Part shown: positions 22,001 to 34,616 of the stretch, one piece after another
Layout of the letters: every line of letters starts with the position of its first letter
Numbering within the stretch: the stretch's first letter is position 1
Assembly: GCA_037783415.1 (NCBI GenBank)
Contig: JAZGTN010000064.1
Coordinates: forward strand, 620,001 to 684,000
Direction of reading: 5' to 3'
Length of the DNA stretch: 64,000 bases
Origin: Leptasterias polaris
Taxonomy: Eukaryota > Echinodermata > Asteroidea > Forcipulatida > Asteriidae
The notes under the pieces: generated by a model
Databases searched by the model: none
What the model saw: the letters and a program-made list of their open reading frames with translations, nothing else
What the model was told of the DNA's origin: nothing
Made by a program: the position numbers and the translations under genes

Positions 22001-22726
22001 ACTTTGTTTATGAAAAGATACATCAATTGATTATTTATGTACTTCTTGTTTTGTGCTTGTAACTGAATCATTTGTGTGAATACTGTAATGAACGTTACTA
22101 AATAAACAGAGTCGTACAATTCAACATTCAAGAGAAAAAAAGAGTTGCTATCATTGGAACACTTTTAACATGCCATTTTCCAACCTTTCGGGACAAGAAA
22201 TACTACAGAATTATCAATCAGGCCTCATCATTGCACCATGGGCCCCCTACACTGGCGGAAATATCGACTTTGTCAAGAAAAAAATAAAAAATGTGTGTGT
22301 CCCCCGGTCGGCGTAAGTCCGCCTCCCCAACACGGTCCTGATATAGGGCTACTCAATGTGACACTTACGGATACGGATATCGTATATGTATCTGTATCCG
22401 TATCCGTACGCTTGCGAAACCTCTCTAATGTCTCTTGTTTCACAACACATACAGGATTTACTGGAAATTAAGAAAAACAGGTTAAATAGACAGAAGTCTT
22501 TCAATCTCACTACGCCAGAAAAATTTGCCTTGGGTTTCTTCGACCAAGTAACCAGCTACACTCGATGTATTATGATATAGGGCCTATAGCTGTCTTTATA
22601 TTGTTAAACAAGTTTGAACTTTGTCATTTGTTATAATGTTATAGAATAATAGGTAACCAAACATGTTTTGACTTCTCTGGATGACTGCAGTTAGTATGGC
22701 TTAATTTTGTTTGTTATTTCATTTGT

Positions 22727-24165
22727 TAATAATAATAATAATAATAATAATAATGGAAACTTATAAAGCGCCGGTATCCGCCGCAAGCGGCGCTCATGGC
22801 GCTGCTCTGGATAAACAACCAATACAAAAGATAAATTAGCATTACATAAGTAGAAAAGTAGAGTTAACAAAATGCTTCTTTATACAGGTAGGTTTTTAAA
22901 CTGTTCTTGAATATGCCAAGTGAGTTTGAAAGTTTCACAGTTTCAGGTAGGGAGTTCCAAAGCCTTGGTGCTGCGATCTGGAAACTTCTCTCCCCCCATT
23001 GATGTTTCGCCATTTTCTCCTGAAGGAGTTTTTGTCGTCCAGACCGTAAGCCACGATGCCCTGGGGCATGTAATTGCACAAGATCACTTAAATAAGCTGG
23101 GGCATCACCTTGTAAGATCTTGAAAACAATGAGGCACAGTTTATATTGAACTCTTTGTTGGATGGGGAGCCAGTGCAAGTCGGCTAAAACGGGTGTGATA
23201 TGGTCTGTTTTCTTGGTGTACGTGATCATCCTTGCTGCGATATTCTGTAGCCGTTGAAGACGAGAGAGGTGTGTATTGTTGATTCCATATAAAAGCGAGT
23301 TGCATGAATCTATCCTGGATGTTATAAAAGCATGGACAATGGTTTCGGCAGCATCCCTTGTGAGGTGATCCCGTATTCTTCCAATATTCCTAATTGACAT
23401 ACAAACAGCCTTAGATATTGCTGTCACCTGGCTTTCCATTGTCATAGCCGAGTCAAACATCACACCTAAATTACGAACATTTGGTGGAAGGCTCAATGTA
23501 AGCATCACCAACTCTGATATGTTCAATTCTCACTTTTTTAATTTGCTGTTTGGAACCCAGAATCATGAATTCAGTTTTTGCACCATTTAGCTTGAGAAAG
23601 TTCTGATTCATCCATGTTCCGACATCGTCGATGCAGTGTTCGATTCTTCGAAGCGCCGAGTTATAACATCTGCCTGTACAGGTTTCACCGGTATGTAAAT
23701 CTGAGTATCATCTGCGTACAAGTGATAATTCAGTTTATGCTGACGAATGATGTCTCCAAGTGGTAACGTATAGATTGGGAATAGTCCAGGTCCAACACAC
23801 GAGCCTTGAGGTAGTCCACAATTCAATGTAGCTGCATCGGAAATGTCATTATTAATGCAGACTGCTTGTGTTCTTCCAGTTAAGTAGGATTTAAGCCAAC
23901 CCAGAGCCACACCATGGATACCAATTCTGTTCTCAAGACGATGAAGCAGCTTATGATGGTCCACGGTGTCAAATGCCGCTGAAAGATCAAGCAACACCAG
24001 CAACACTATCTGTCCATTATCCATGGCATGGAGCACATCATTCTGTACTTTTAGAAGTGCGGTTTCTGTGCTATGAAAAGCACGGTAGGCCGACTGGTAG
24101 TCCTCACATAGGTTATGCTGATGTAAAAAGGGCACCAATCGTGCCAGAACTACAACGAGCCATTG
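22727..24165 (-). mobile_element. L2/CR1-type LINE, 5'-truncated, one or two frameshifts
   Basis: The ATT-repeat tail is at the left end (22,727-22,753). Minus-strand RT: FHSTETALLKVQNDVLHAMD, DLSAAFDTVDHHKLL, GLPQGSCVGPGLF and YHLYADDTQIYI (23,608-24,138), with the catalytic YADD intact. A frameshift near 23,530-23,600 follows, then FDSAMTMESQV, IDSCNSLLYGI, LHWLPIQQRVQYKL and RLWNSLPETVKLSNS (22,864-23,526). Better preserved than the copy at 3,757-6,720. The endonuclease domain is absent (5' truncation). Confidence 0.88.
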
Positions 24166-24489
24166 TTTAATGTATTCAATATGTTTTTATTCATTAGCTT
24201 CCCATCTGTTAATTTCACCTATTGTGTTCATTTAAATTCATCATTTATTGAACTCCACTTCAATTACAGAGCTTTCCCTTATACACGTTGTTTTAGATTG
24301 ATTTGTCATAAACTAGTTTACTTTATGTGATGTTTTTCTCTTCAATATAAAAAGGTTATTTCGCAATCGTTGGGCGATTTTGGTGCGGTAATGATGACCC
24401 AAACGTGCCCAGAAAAGGCTTCCAATGTAGAATATAAACACCAACCAACTTAATACATACGGTACTTCAGATATAATGCAATGATTAAG
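24166..24489. other. Gene-free AT-rich flank
   Basis: AT-rich sequence with no ORF of note and no repeat that I can match elsewhere in the window. Confidence 0.5.
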
Positions 24490-24491
24490 TA

Positions 24492-25703
24492 CACTGCAAA
24501 AACGTTGGTCAAATCATTTGACACGTTTTGTTGGGCAAAGTAACTTCCACAATTATTGGTCAATAATTGGCCAACGAAAGCAATAATTGGTGTTGTTGGG
24601 CAAACATTTTGTTTGCCCATTTTTTTATAAGAAGTGGAACAAAAGTTGGGCAAGTGTTGGGCAAATATTTCGTAATCTGAATTCATCATTATTGTTGGTT
24701 ACCCTATTGCCCAACTTTTTAGTAATTTTAATTAGTCGTGATTGTTGGTTAAAATGATGCACATTAGTTGGGCAAAATCGTCCGATCATGCGCACTACGA
24801 TCAAATAGTTGCCCAACAACTGGACACATTTTACCCAAAAGTTGGGCATTGTTCCCGCCAAACGCCATACGACGTGTGTGCATAAAAGCAAAAACAATCT
24901 TTTCCAACATGGCGAGCGGAGGAGTGGCTGTGACCGTGTCGTCTCTCTTAAACGAGCGGGGTTGCCCTGTGGTTAAATCCTTTTTGAAGGTTAGTTTTTA
25001 ACTAAAATGTGGAGTTGTGTTTCCTATTCAGTCGTACATACATAGTCGTGACAGTTGCAGGGCGAGCAAAACAGTGACACTACCGTTGAATTATTTTCAG
25101 TTTTATCATGCCTTTATGTGCAACGCCGGCCCGTGGCATGTATGCATATAATGTTGTGTTGTACATGTACATTATGTGTGTGTACATTTTGTACATGTAT
25201 GATAATACATGCATAAAACTATCACTGCATTGCTTGCGCTGCAACTGTCAGGACTGTGTACAACTGAACAGTAAACAAACTTTATTTTAGTTAAAAACTA
25301 ACCTTCAAAGGCATCTATAAACCACTGGGCAACCTCACGTTTTTATGCCTGGTTGTACCACGTACAGGAGGAACTGTGAATCAAATGGTTAAATATATTC
25401 ACCATTTGTTGGATAACACAATACATAATATTGACCAACTTTTGTTGATAAAAATGCCCAACACTTGGTCAAGTATAACTGCTCAACTGATACATCAAAC
25501 CTTTCTACCCAACAATTGGTTAAAACAAATTAACCAACAAAGTGTAATAATATTTTGCCCAACAGTATAGCAATATAAATAGACCTATTAGTTGGTCAAA
25601 ATATTTACCCAGCAATGTTGGGTATAATTTTGACCAACAGTTTAGTGAGTACCTAACGTTGGTCAAAATGTTGGTCAAAATTTAACCAATATTTTTTGCA
25701 GTG
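24492..25703. mobile_element. 1.2-kb CACTGCAAAAA-ended TIR element
   Basis: Ends CACTGCAAAAA and TTTTTTGCAGTG, flanked by TA on both sides (a TA duplication as in Tc1/mariner-type insertion is possible). Both arms are littered with TTGGGCAA, TTGGTCAA and TTGGTTAA motifs in opposite orientation. An inner inverted pair (24,955-25,013 against 25,284-25,340, including GGTTAGTTTTTAACTAAAAT) and an exon-like segment lie in the middle. No transposase. Confidence 0.75.
24909..24989 (+). other. Exon-like segment inside the TIR element
   Basis: An ATG in good context (CCAACATGGCG) opens 27 codons, MASGGVAVTVSSLLNERGCP then VVKSFLK, ending exactly at a donor-like AAG/GTTAGT. The composition is GC-richer than the surroundings. 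No recognised family. It could be a captured first exon or a chance ORF. Confidence 0.35.
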
Positions 25704-25959
25704 TAATGGTGTCTCCTAAAAGCAAGCTTGTTGGGTGCAAACCTCCAATATTTATGTAACTGGGTTAAGGAAGTATTGAGTATAAGAAATCTACAAGTAT
25801 TTTGGCTGAGATTAATAGTCTGCTCACCAGACTGAAGTGAGCACTAAATTTGGTGCCAGCACCAAATTACAAAAAACCTTGTCAACGACCGTCATTGACA
25901 GAGGGTACGGATTCCCGAAATCTCGAGTTACTACCTCGTTTTCAATTGCAATGTTTTCA

Positions 25960-28900
25960 CTGAAACAGGAAGAAATTCAATGTTTTTTCTTAACAGGTGG
26001 TTTTCTAATATCCCAAACTTTACTAAATAGGCACCCCCATTTAATTAGTCAACTGGTTAGCTCAGCACAACTAATTAAACATTTGCATAATTATAGCCCA
26101 TTTGCGAATTTACAACACGAGTCGTAGAGTAAATATGCAACTACCCAAAATTCATTTGAAAAGTTGTCATCGAAAAATAATAAAATCTTACGTTTTTTCT
26201 TCACAGTTGTCTTCCTTATATCCCAAACCATTATGCCTAGGCGCCCCCAATTAATTAACCCACTAATTAACTCAGCCCAACTAATTAAACAATTGCATAA
26301 ATTAGCCCGTATGCGAATTTACTGTGACAAAGTCTATGGTTAAACACGCAACTACGTAAATTTCATTTGAAAAGTTGTCATCGAAAAATGATAAAATCTT
26401 ATTTTTTTTGTTCACAGTTGTCTTCCTTATATCCCAAACCATTATGCCTAGGCGCCCCAAATTAATTAACCTACTAATTAACTCAGCCCAACTAATTAAA
26501 CAATAATGCATAATATAGCCCGTGTACGAATTTACTGTTTAACGTCCGGAACAAACATGCAAGTTTCATTTGAAAAGTTGTCATCGAAAAATGATAAAAT
26601 CTTAATTTTTTTGTTCACAGATGTCTTCAATACATCTCAAACCATTATGCCTGGGCGCCCCCAATTAATTAACCCACTAATTAACTCAGCCCAAATAATT
26701 ACACAATTGCCTAATACAGCCCGTATGCGAATTTACTGTGACAAAGTATATGGTTAAACTGACGCAACTACTTAAATTTCATTTGAAAAGTTGTCATCGA
26801 AAAATGATAAATTCTTCAGGTTTTTCTTCACAGATGTCTTCAATACATCTCAAACCATTATGCCTGGGCGCCCCCAATTAATTAACCCACTAATTAACTC
26901 AGCCCAAATAATTAAACAATTGCCTAATACAGCCCGTATGCGAGTTTTCTGTGACAAAGTATATGGTTAAACTGACGCAACTGCTTAAATTTCATTTGAA
27001 AAGTTGTCATCGAAAAATGATAAATTCTTCAGGTTTTTCTTCACAGATGTCTTCAATACATCCCAAACCATTATGCCTGGGCGCCCCCAATTAATTAACC
27101 CACTAATTAACTCAGCCCAACTAATTACACAATTGCCTAATACAGCCCGTATGCGAATTTACTGTGACAAAGTATATGGTTAAACTGACGCAACTACTTA
27201 AATTTCATTTGAAAAGTTGTCATCGAAAAATGATAAATTCTTCAGGTTTTTCTTCACAGATGTCTTCAATACATCTCAAACCATTATGCCTGGGCGCCCC
27301 CAATTAATTAACCCACTAATTAACTCAGCCCAAATAATTAAACAATTGCCTAATACAGCCCGTATGCGAGTTTTCTGTGACAAAGTATATGGTTAAACTG
27401 ACGCAACTGCTTAAATTTCATTTGAAAAGTTGTCATCGAAAAATGATAAATTCTTCAGGTTTTTCTTCACAGATGTCTTCAATACATCCCAAACCATTAT
27501 GCCTGGGCGCCCCCAATTAATTAACCCACTAATTAACTCAGCCCAACTAATTACACAATTGCCTAATACAGCCCGTATGCGAATTTACTGTGACAAAGTC
27601 TATGGTTAAACACGCAACTACTTAAATTTCATTTGAAAAGTTGTCATCGAAAAGTAATAAAATCTTAAGTTTTTTCTTCACAGTTGTCTTCCTTATATCC
27701 CAAACCATTATGCCTAGGCGCCCCAAATTAATTAACCTACTAATTAACTCAGCCCAACTAATTAAACAATTGCATAAATTAGCCCGTATGCGAATTTACT
27801 GTGACAAAGTCTATGGTTAAACACGCAACTACGTAAATTTCATTTGAAAAGTTGTCATCGAAATATGATAAAATCTTAATTTTTTTGTTCACAGTTGTCT
27901 TCCTTATATCCCAAATCATTATGCCTAGGCGCCCCCAATTAATTAACCCACTAATTAACTCAGCCCAACTAATTACACAATTGCCTAATACAGCCCGTAT
28001 GCGAATTTACTGTGACAAAGTCTATGGTTAAACACGCAACTACTTAAATTTCATTTGAAAAGTTGCCATCGAAAAGTAATAAAATCTTAAGTTTTTTCTT
28101 CACAGTTGTCTTCCTTATATCCCAAACCATTATGCCTAGGCGCCCCAAATTAATTAACCTACTAATTAACTCAGCCCAACTAATTAAACAATTGCATAAA
28201 TTAGCCCGTATGCGAATTTACTGTGACAAAGTCTATGGTTAAACACGCAACTACGTAAATTTCATTTGAAAAGTTGTCATCGAAATATGATAAAATCTTA
28301 ATTTTTTTGTTCACAGTTGTCTTCCTTATATCCCAAATCATTATGCCTAGGCGCCCCCAATTAATTAACCCACTAATTAACTCAGCCCAACTAATTACAC
28401 AATTGCATAAATTAGCCCGTATGCGAAAGTACTGTGACAAAGTCTGTGGTTAAACACGCAACTACTTAAATTTCATTTGAAAAGTTGTCATCGAAAAATG
28501 ATAAATTCTTCAGGTTTTTCTTCACAGATGTCTTCAATACATCTCAAACCATTATGCCTGGGCGCCCCAATTAATTAACCCACTAATTAACTCAGCCCAA
28601 CTAATTAAACAATTGCCTAATACAGCCCGTATGCGAATTTACTGTGACAAAGTATATGGTTAAACTGACGCAACTACTTAAATTTCATTTGAAAAGTTGT
28701 CATCGAAAAATGATAAATTCTTCAGGTTTTTCTTCACAGATGTCTTCAATACATCCCAAACCATTATGCCTGGGCGCCCCCAATTAATTAACCCACTAAT
28801 TAACTCAGCCCAACTAATTGAACATTTGCATAATATAGCCCGTATGCGAATTTAGTATTATAAGGGCTGGAACAAACACCCAAATTTCATTTGAAAAGTT

Positions 28901-29330
28901 GTCTTCGAAAAAGTGTAAAATCGTCAGTTTTTTTTTACAGATGTCTTCCTTATATCCCAAAACATCATGCCTAGGCGCCCACAATTAATTAACCTACTTA
29001 TGAACTCAGCCCAACTAATTAAACAATTGCATAATATAGCCTGTCCGGACTTTACTGTGACGAAGTCATGAAATAAACATAGTACTACTACCCAAATTCC
29101 TTTTGAAAAGTTGTCACCAAAAAATCTTAAAATCGTCTGGTTTTTCTTCATATATCTTCCTTATATCCATAACCATCATGCCTAGGCGCCCCCAATGAAT
29201 TAGCCTATTAATTAACTGAGCCGAATTAATTTAACAATTGCATATTTATTGCCCGTTTGCGAATTATTGATGAGTTTGTTATATAAATCTTCATGCACAG
29301 ACACCCCTGATAATTGATGCAAATATGGCA
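25960..29330 (+). repeat. Satellite array, left arm, ~16 monomers of ~212 bp
   Basis: The marker AAAAGTTGTCATCGAAAA recurs with spacings of mostly 211-213 bp and two of 202-203 bp between 26,163 and 29,110 (15 sites), with a diverged unit before them. The monomer contains TTCTTCACAG, TATCCCAAACCATTATGCCT, GGCGCCCCCAATTAATTAAC, TCAGCCCAACTAATTAAAC and GCCCGTATGCGAATTTACTG. Two stretches show dimeric higher-order copying (about 26,757-27,180 repeated at 27,183-27,606, and 27,600-28,020 at 28,020-28,440). ORFs in it are incidental. Confidence 0.95.
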
Positions 29331-30639
29331 AAAAAATCAAAATAATAACCGGTATAAACTCCTTACCCATTCCTTCATAAACGTGTTGGATCTGAAAACA
29401 TGAATTTATCTAATAACTCGTACCAAAAGTTATTGCCCAGATCAATCTGTTGAAATCAATCTTCTAGACTTGCCTATGCTTTTCCCACAATTTCATAAAA
29501 CCACACTTGCCATCTTTAGAAAATATTTATTTTCAGAATACAAATTGTCATAAACACATTAAACATCAAGCTAAAGGTTACATATTTCATTTACCGGTAT
29601 TTATTTTTATTTTTTAGCAAACATTTTTTTCCTAAGGAGGAACAAACATTGACTATATAAAACACACTGTCTGGGACCTCACACACATGCAATCGGGGAA
29701 CTTCTAATTATCCTGTTTTTGATTGTACAACATTTTTTCGGCAGCATCTCCAATTTTTTAAAGCACACTTTGGAAGACCCTTTATACTCAACCGGATACC
29801 AAAATTATTGTCCTCTTTTGTTATAATATCCCCGGTTTGAATGTGTATACCTACACCTATGTCCACACACACAGTTTAACAAACGAAAAACCCAAGTTCT
29901 ATAACAAAAATAATATAAACATTACTCTTTCATATCACAAGAAAGTGCCACTTATGTCTTTAACAAACAATGTTAACCAACAAATCAAAAATAAAACTAC
30001 ATCTGCAAAAAGTCATATCCACGACATTTTTGACCCATCAAAACCATTGGCTTGGAGAAAGGGAGACTCCTGTAATATAGAGCTCATACAATCTTACAAT
30101 AAGCCACTTAAGCACGCTGACATTGGCCTAAAAGTTTATTGAAATAGTATGAAAAAACTCTTCTCCAGGTATCAAGATCATGTCCTAAACCAGCACCGTT
30201 TGGCGAAAGACAATCTTTAAAAATCTCTTTAAACAGCTTGTTAATTTTGTGTTATCGCATCAACTAAAATCACACTTTTTATACCATAGTGTAAAACTGT
30301 ACACAATTGTTTTGTTTAACAAAATAATAATGTTCACCATCATTTGTTTTCCCTTTTTTTTTCTTGATGTGGAGTTATGCTACTCCGTTGATTTCACACT
30401 CTGAAAAATACAGCACTTCAAATAGACATTCACCATCATTTTGTTTCTCATATAAGTTGTTTATTGGGAGAACATTTCAATCATACATGTTGCCGTGTGC
30501 AACTGATTCAGAGATAGAATGTCAAAATTACCACTTCAACAATAATATTTCCAAGAAATTATCTTCTATTAGTGTTTTCCCCTACAAAATAAACAAGTAA
30601 TTAATGAATAAATAAATAACATAAATTGATTATTTTGAT
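29331..30639. other. Core between the inverted satellite arms
   Basis: Unique AT-rich DNA. Bases 29,331-30,175 are closely similar to 49,170-50,460 of the smaller element (shared TCTAGACTTGCCTATGCTTT, ACCACACTTGCCATCTTTAG, CCATTGGCTTGGAGAAAGGG). The ORF at 29,837-30,142 is not conserved in frame in the other copy, so it is probably not protein-coding. The part after 30,175 has no partner in the window. Confidence 0.7.
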
Positions 30640-31997
30640 GTTGTTGCCATATTTGCATCAATTACAGGGGTGTCTGTGCGTGAAGATTTATAATAACAAA
30701 CTCATAAATAATTCGCAAACGGGCTATAAATATGCAATTGTTTAAATTATTTCGGCTGAGTTAATTAATAGGTTAATTCATTGGGGGCGCCTAGGCATGA
30801 TGGTTTGGGATATAAGGAAGATATCTGTGAAGAAAAAAACAGACGATTTTAAGATTTTTTGATGACAAATTTTCAAATGAAATTTGGGTAGTAGGCCCTA
30901 GTGTGTTTATTTCATGACTTCGTCATGGTAAAGTCCGGACGGGCTATATTATGCAATTGTTTAATTAGTTGGGCTGGGTTCATGAGTAGGTTAATTTGGG
31001 ATATAAGGAAGACATCTGTAAAAAAGAAATGACGATTTTACAATTTTTCGATGACAACTTTTAAAATGAAATTTGGGTGTTTGTTGCAGACCTTATACTA
31101 AATTCGCATACGGGCTATATTATGCAAATGTTTAATTATTTGGGCCGAGTTAATTAGTAGGTTAATAAGTTGGGGGCGCCTATGCATGATGGTTTATGAA
31201 AAAGTGAAGACAACCGTGACGAAAAACCTGAAGATTTGAAGATTTTTCGATGACAACTTTTCAAATGAAAATTGGGTAGTTGCATGTTTAACCATAGACT
31301 TTGTTACAGTAAATTCGCATACGGGCTATTTTTTGCATTTGTTTAATTAGTTGGGCTGAGTTATGCATAATAGTTTGGGATATAAGGAAGACATCTGTGA
31401 AGAAAAAACTTAAGATGTTATGATTTTTCGATGACAACTTTTCAAATGAAAATTGCGTGCTTGTTCTGGACGTTAAAATAGTAAATTCGCATACGGGCTA
31501 TTATGCAATTGTTTAATTAGTTGGGCTGAATTAATTAGTAGGTTAATTAAATGGGGGCGCCTATGCATAATGGTTTGGGATGGAAGACATCTGTAAAAAA
31601 AACCTGACGATTTTACACTTTTTCGAAGACAACTTTTAAAATGAAATTTGGGTGTTTGTTCCAGCCCTTACAATACTAAATTCGCATACGGGCTATATTA
31701 TGCAAATGTTCAATTAGTTGGGCTGAGTTAATTAGTGGGTTAATTAATTGGGGGCGCCTAGGCATGATGGTTTGGGATGTAAGGAAGACAACTGTGAAGA
31801 AAAAACGTAAGATTTTATTACTTTTCGATGACAACTTTTCAAATGAAATGTAAGTAGTTGCGTCAGTTTAACCATATACTTTGTCACAGTAAATTCGCAT
31901 ACGGGCTGTATTAGGCAATTGTGTAATTAGTTGGGCTGAGTTAATTAGTGGGTTAATTAATTGGGGGCGCCCAGGCATAATGGTTTGGGATGTATTG
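30640..31997 (-). repeat. Satellite array, right arm, ~6 monomers, inverted
   Basis: Same monomer as 25,960-29,330 but reversed (markers GATGACAACTTTTCAAATG and GGGGGCGCCTAGGCAT). The innermost unit mirrors the innermost unit of the left arm, including ACAGGGGTGTCTGTGCGTGA. Some units are internally deleted. Confidence 0.92.
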
Positions 31998-32013
31998 AAG
32001 CTGTGAAGAAAAA

Positions 32014-32742
32014 CACCGGATAAAGTTTTTTTTTTAGTGAGTTCTAACATCCCCGGTTTCCTCATCACCCCAAACAACCCTACCCCTTCTCTAACAAACC
32101 CACCCTCCCTTTCTTCCGTGAAGATGCATAAAAACATCAAAGATTGGGTCAGTTTTAACCATCGCTTTGACTGTTTGAAAAAACGGAGCTCCAAAAACAA
32201 CATCCAAACAGTCATGGGATGATTTATTAACAGAGACCACACCGAAAACATGTGTTTTCCTTTTCAACCTCTCCCGTTCTCTGCCCTTTTTCGTTTGCTG
32301 GCTACCACCCGATCCAGCTTCGAATTTCCCGCACCATCATACACACAGCGCTACATGGGCTGTTTCTCACGCCCTCCATCCTATCTCCCCCCACCCCCTT
32401 TAACCAACACCTGTTTTCCTTTTGGCCCCCTCTAAACCCCCCCCCCCCCCACCAATCACTTTAAGAACTATACACTTGACGCCTCTTGCGTTTTTTAAAG
32501 CTTTAGTCTCCATACTTGATTCTCCATCGACATGGGAGAATTGTTAAATATTCAACCTAAAGCTTTTTGAACACTTTGAGTGCATTCCGGTCCTAATATT
32601 TTCCTTGCATGCCCGTCTCTAAAACTCTCTATATGATGCACATATCTAATACCATCAAAATATTTTTTTGTGGTCATACTAGTCTCATCTCATGGTCTGA
32701 TACACAGCTGCATGTATGATTCGCTTTTCCCCTTACACACAT
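32014..32742 (+). repeat. 720-bp direct repeat, copy 1
   Basis: Starts CACCGGATAAAG and ends CCCCTTACACACAT. Nearly identical to 44,101-44,820 in the same orientation (differences mainly in homopolymer lengths). It interrupts a satellite monomer at its outer edge (after GTGAAGAAAAA). Contains pyrimidine-rich tracts and a C run at about 32,437-32,450. It is LTR-like in layout, but the ends are not TG...CA. Confidence 0.92.
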
Positions 32743-34232
32743 TTGATTCTTTCCCCTGACCTTCCAGTCAGCGGTCGAAAAGTGAGCATTTGCATCTTTG
32801 GACCTTGGTCCGAACGATCCATGACAGCTTTAACGTACATTTGTTACGATAGTGTTTCAGGTCAGGGAGATTTTGACTGTTTTAAAACAACCACTAAAAC
32901 TAGCCTTTGAATATTTTCCCCATGGGTCACATCCATGACTGTATACCAAACCGCCCTTGTCACGGTAACTGACTATTCTTAATTCAAAATGGTGAAATAC
33001 AGCTGGACGTGTCACAAGGAATCATTGCATCTTAAAGTCTACGAACAAGATTTTGAATCACGTCTTTGTCTTCGCTTGCCCCCGCACCCCTGGGTGGTTA
33101 TTCAAAAAACGACGAGGACGCCGAGTTGATGCTTTTAGATGAGGACGATGATTTCCTCTATGTCCAATGACTGCAGCCCCGTCCTTGTAGCTTGTCGTCT
33201 CAAAAAAGGAAAAGCAGATCAGACTGAGCCATTCCGCTTACGGTGACTTTGTCCGTTTGTCCGGCGGCCTGATGTATCGGGTCCGGAGAGACAGGCGGAT
33301 ACACTGAAAGAAACCCTCGATCTTGGTGAAGCCTATGACTGGTGCAGAAAAACATACCAAAACACCAACCCTACCACTTTACGTCACCTGCTCTTTAAAA
33401 ACAAAAAAACAGCGGGCCTTGGAGTGGAATAGGGTTTTGTTGATCTCCGATCAGTACCAGTTGGGACTAACCGCGATTGAGCTGAAAAAGAGCGGAGTCC
33501 AGTCTGGTTTATCACACATCAAAAAGACGGAGAGCGTTGACGGGCTCTTCGTGGGCTGGAGATTATCACTGAGTTACGGAGCTGAAGGCCAGTCCCCTCG
33601 TAAGACTCAGGGGCGCAAGACGAAGATAATGGACATGGCTATGCCGTAAATCAATCACTGGCTCTTTTCAGATCCACCATATTGAAAAAGAGATTTTGAC
33701 CATGTTTGTTTTCATAATAGACTATACAACAAACGTATTCTTTGATTTCCTTATTGTTGGCCTCTAGCATGTCCTACTCAAACTCTTTAACTGACAGGTC
33801 AACTCTTGTTTCGTTTCCCCTCTGTATCTCTCTCAGTCCCTCTAGGTTTCTTTTTGGTGACATTTTCCTTGATGAAACGATTTATCAGTTTCATAAAAAC
33901 TCAAACGTGGAAAATCACCTTAATGTAAACTAGTTCTCTAAAAGACGGTAATTTTTACTTCTGATATACACAACTTGTTTTGCCTCTAAGTGTTGTTTTA
34001 CCCATCTCTTCTATCAACCCCCCTCCAGCAAACCCGCCCACCCTTTTTGTTTTTTTCTTGCTACATCACTCTCCTTCTTCTTCCCCAAAACCCCCCTTTC
34101 CTTCTTCCATTTTTTCTCTCTCTCCCTACCAAACCCTCCCTAAATCCCCCACGCCAGTCATAACCAAAATCCTGACCATCGGCTCCATTTTGTCATTAAT
34201 ATAACCTGACCTAACGTACCATTCCACACAAC
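32743..34232 (+). other. Unassigned region with coding-like remnants
   Basis: Several frames look coding in pieces: 33,077-33,170 (PLGGYSKNDEDAELMLLDED followed by DDFLYVQ and a stop, an acidic C-terminus), 33,295-33,432 (ADTLKETLDLGEAYDWCRKT, YQNTNPTTLRHLLFKNKK) and 33,323-33,649 (LISDQYQLGLTAIELKKSG, VDGLFVGWRLSLSYGAEG). I do not recognise a family. Frame changes suggest a decayed gene or genes. From 33,960 to 34,140 a C/T-rich tract resembles that of the 720-bp repeat. Confidence 0.35.
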
Positions 34233-34257
34233 CAACGGTATGGTGTTCTAAAGGCGA

Positions 34258-34616
34258 CAGATGTGCGTCGCGTCGTGCCGTCGCGTCGCCTATTCCGTCG
34301 TCCGTCGCGTCGTGCGTCGCGTCGTGCCTTCGCCCGTCGCGTCGTGCCGTCGCCCGTCGCGTCGCCTGTTTTTCAATTGATTTGCATGGTGACTTGGACA
34401 TCCGTCGTCCGTCGCGTCGTGCCGTCGTCCGTCGCGTCGTGCCGTCGCGTCGTCCGTCGCGTCGCCCGTCGCGTCGTCCGTCGTCCGTCGCGTCGTGCCG
34501 TCGTCCGTCGCGTCGTGCCGTCGCGTCGCCCGTCGTCCGTCGCGTCGTGCCGTCGCGTCGCCCGTCGCGTCGCCCGTCGCGTCGCCCGTCGCGTCGTCCG
34601 TCGCGTCGCCCGTCGC
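34258..34616 (+). repeat. Left CGTCG-rich subterminal array
   Basis: Irregular mixture of 5- and 8-10-bp units such as GTCGCGTCGTGCC, GTCGTCC and GTCGCCC, with CGTCG as the constant core and very high CpG density. It is interrupted once by CGCCTGTTTTTCAATTG and 30 bp of ordinary DNA. Arg-rich ORFs here (RRPSRRP-type) are artefacts of the repeat. Confidence 0.95.

Noticed and set aside
29837..30142. Core ORF as a transposase
   Set aside because: The homologous core at 49,640-50,410 does not keep the frame and no catalytic motif is visible.
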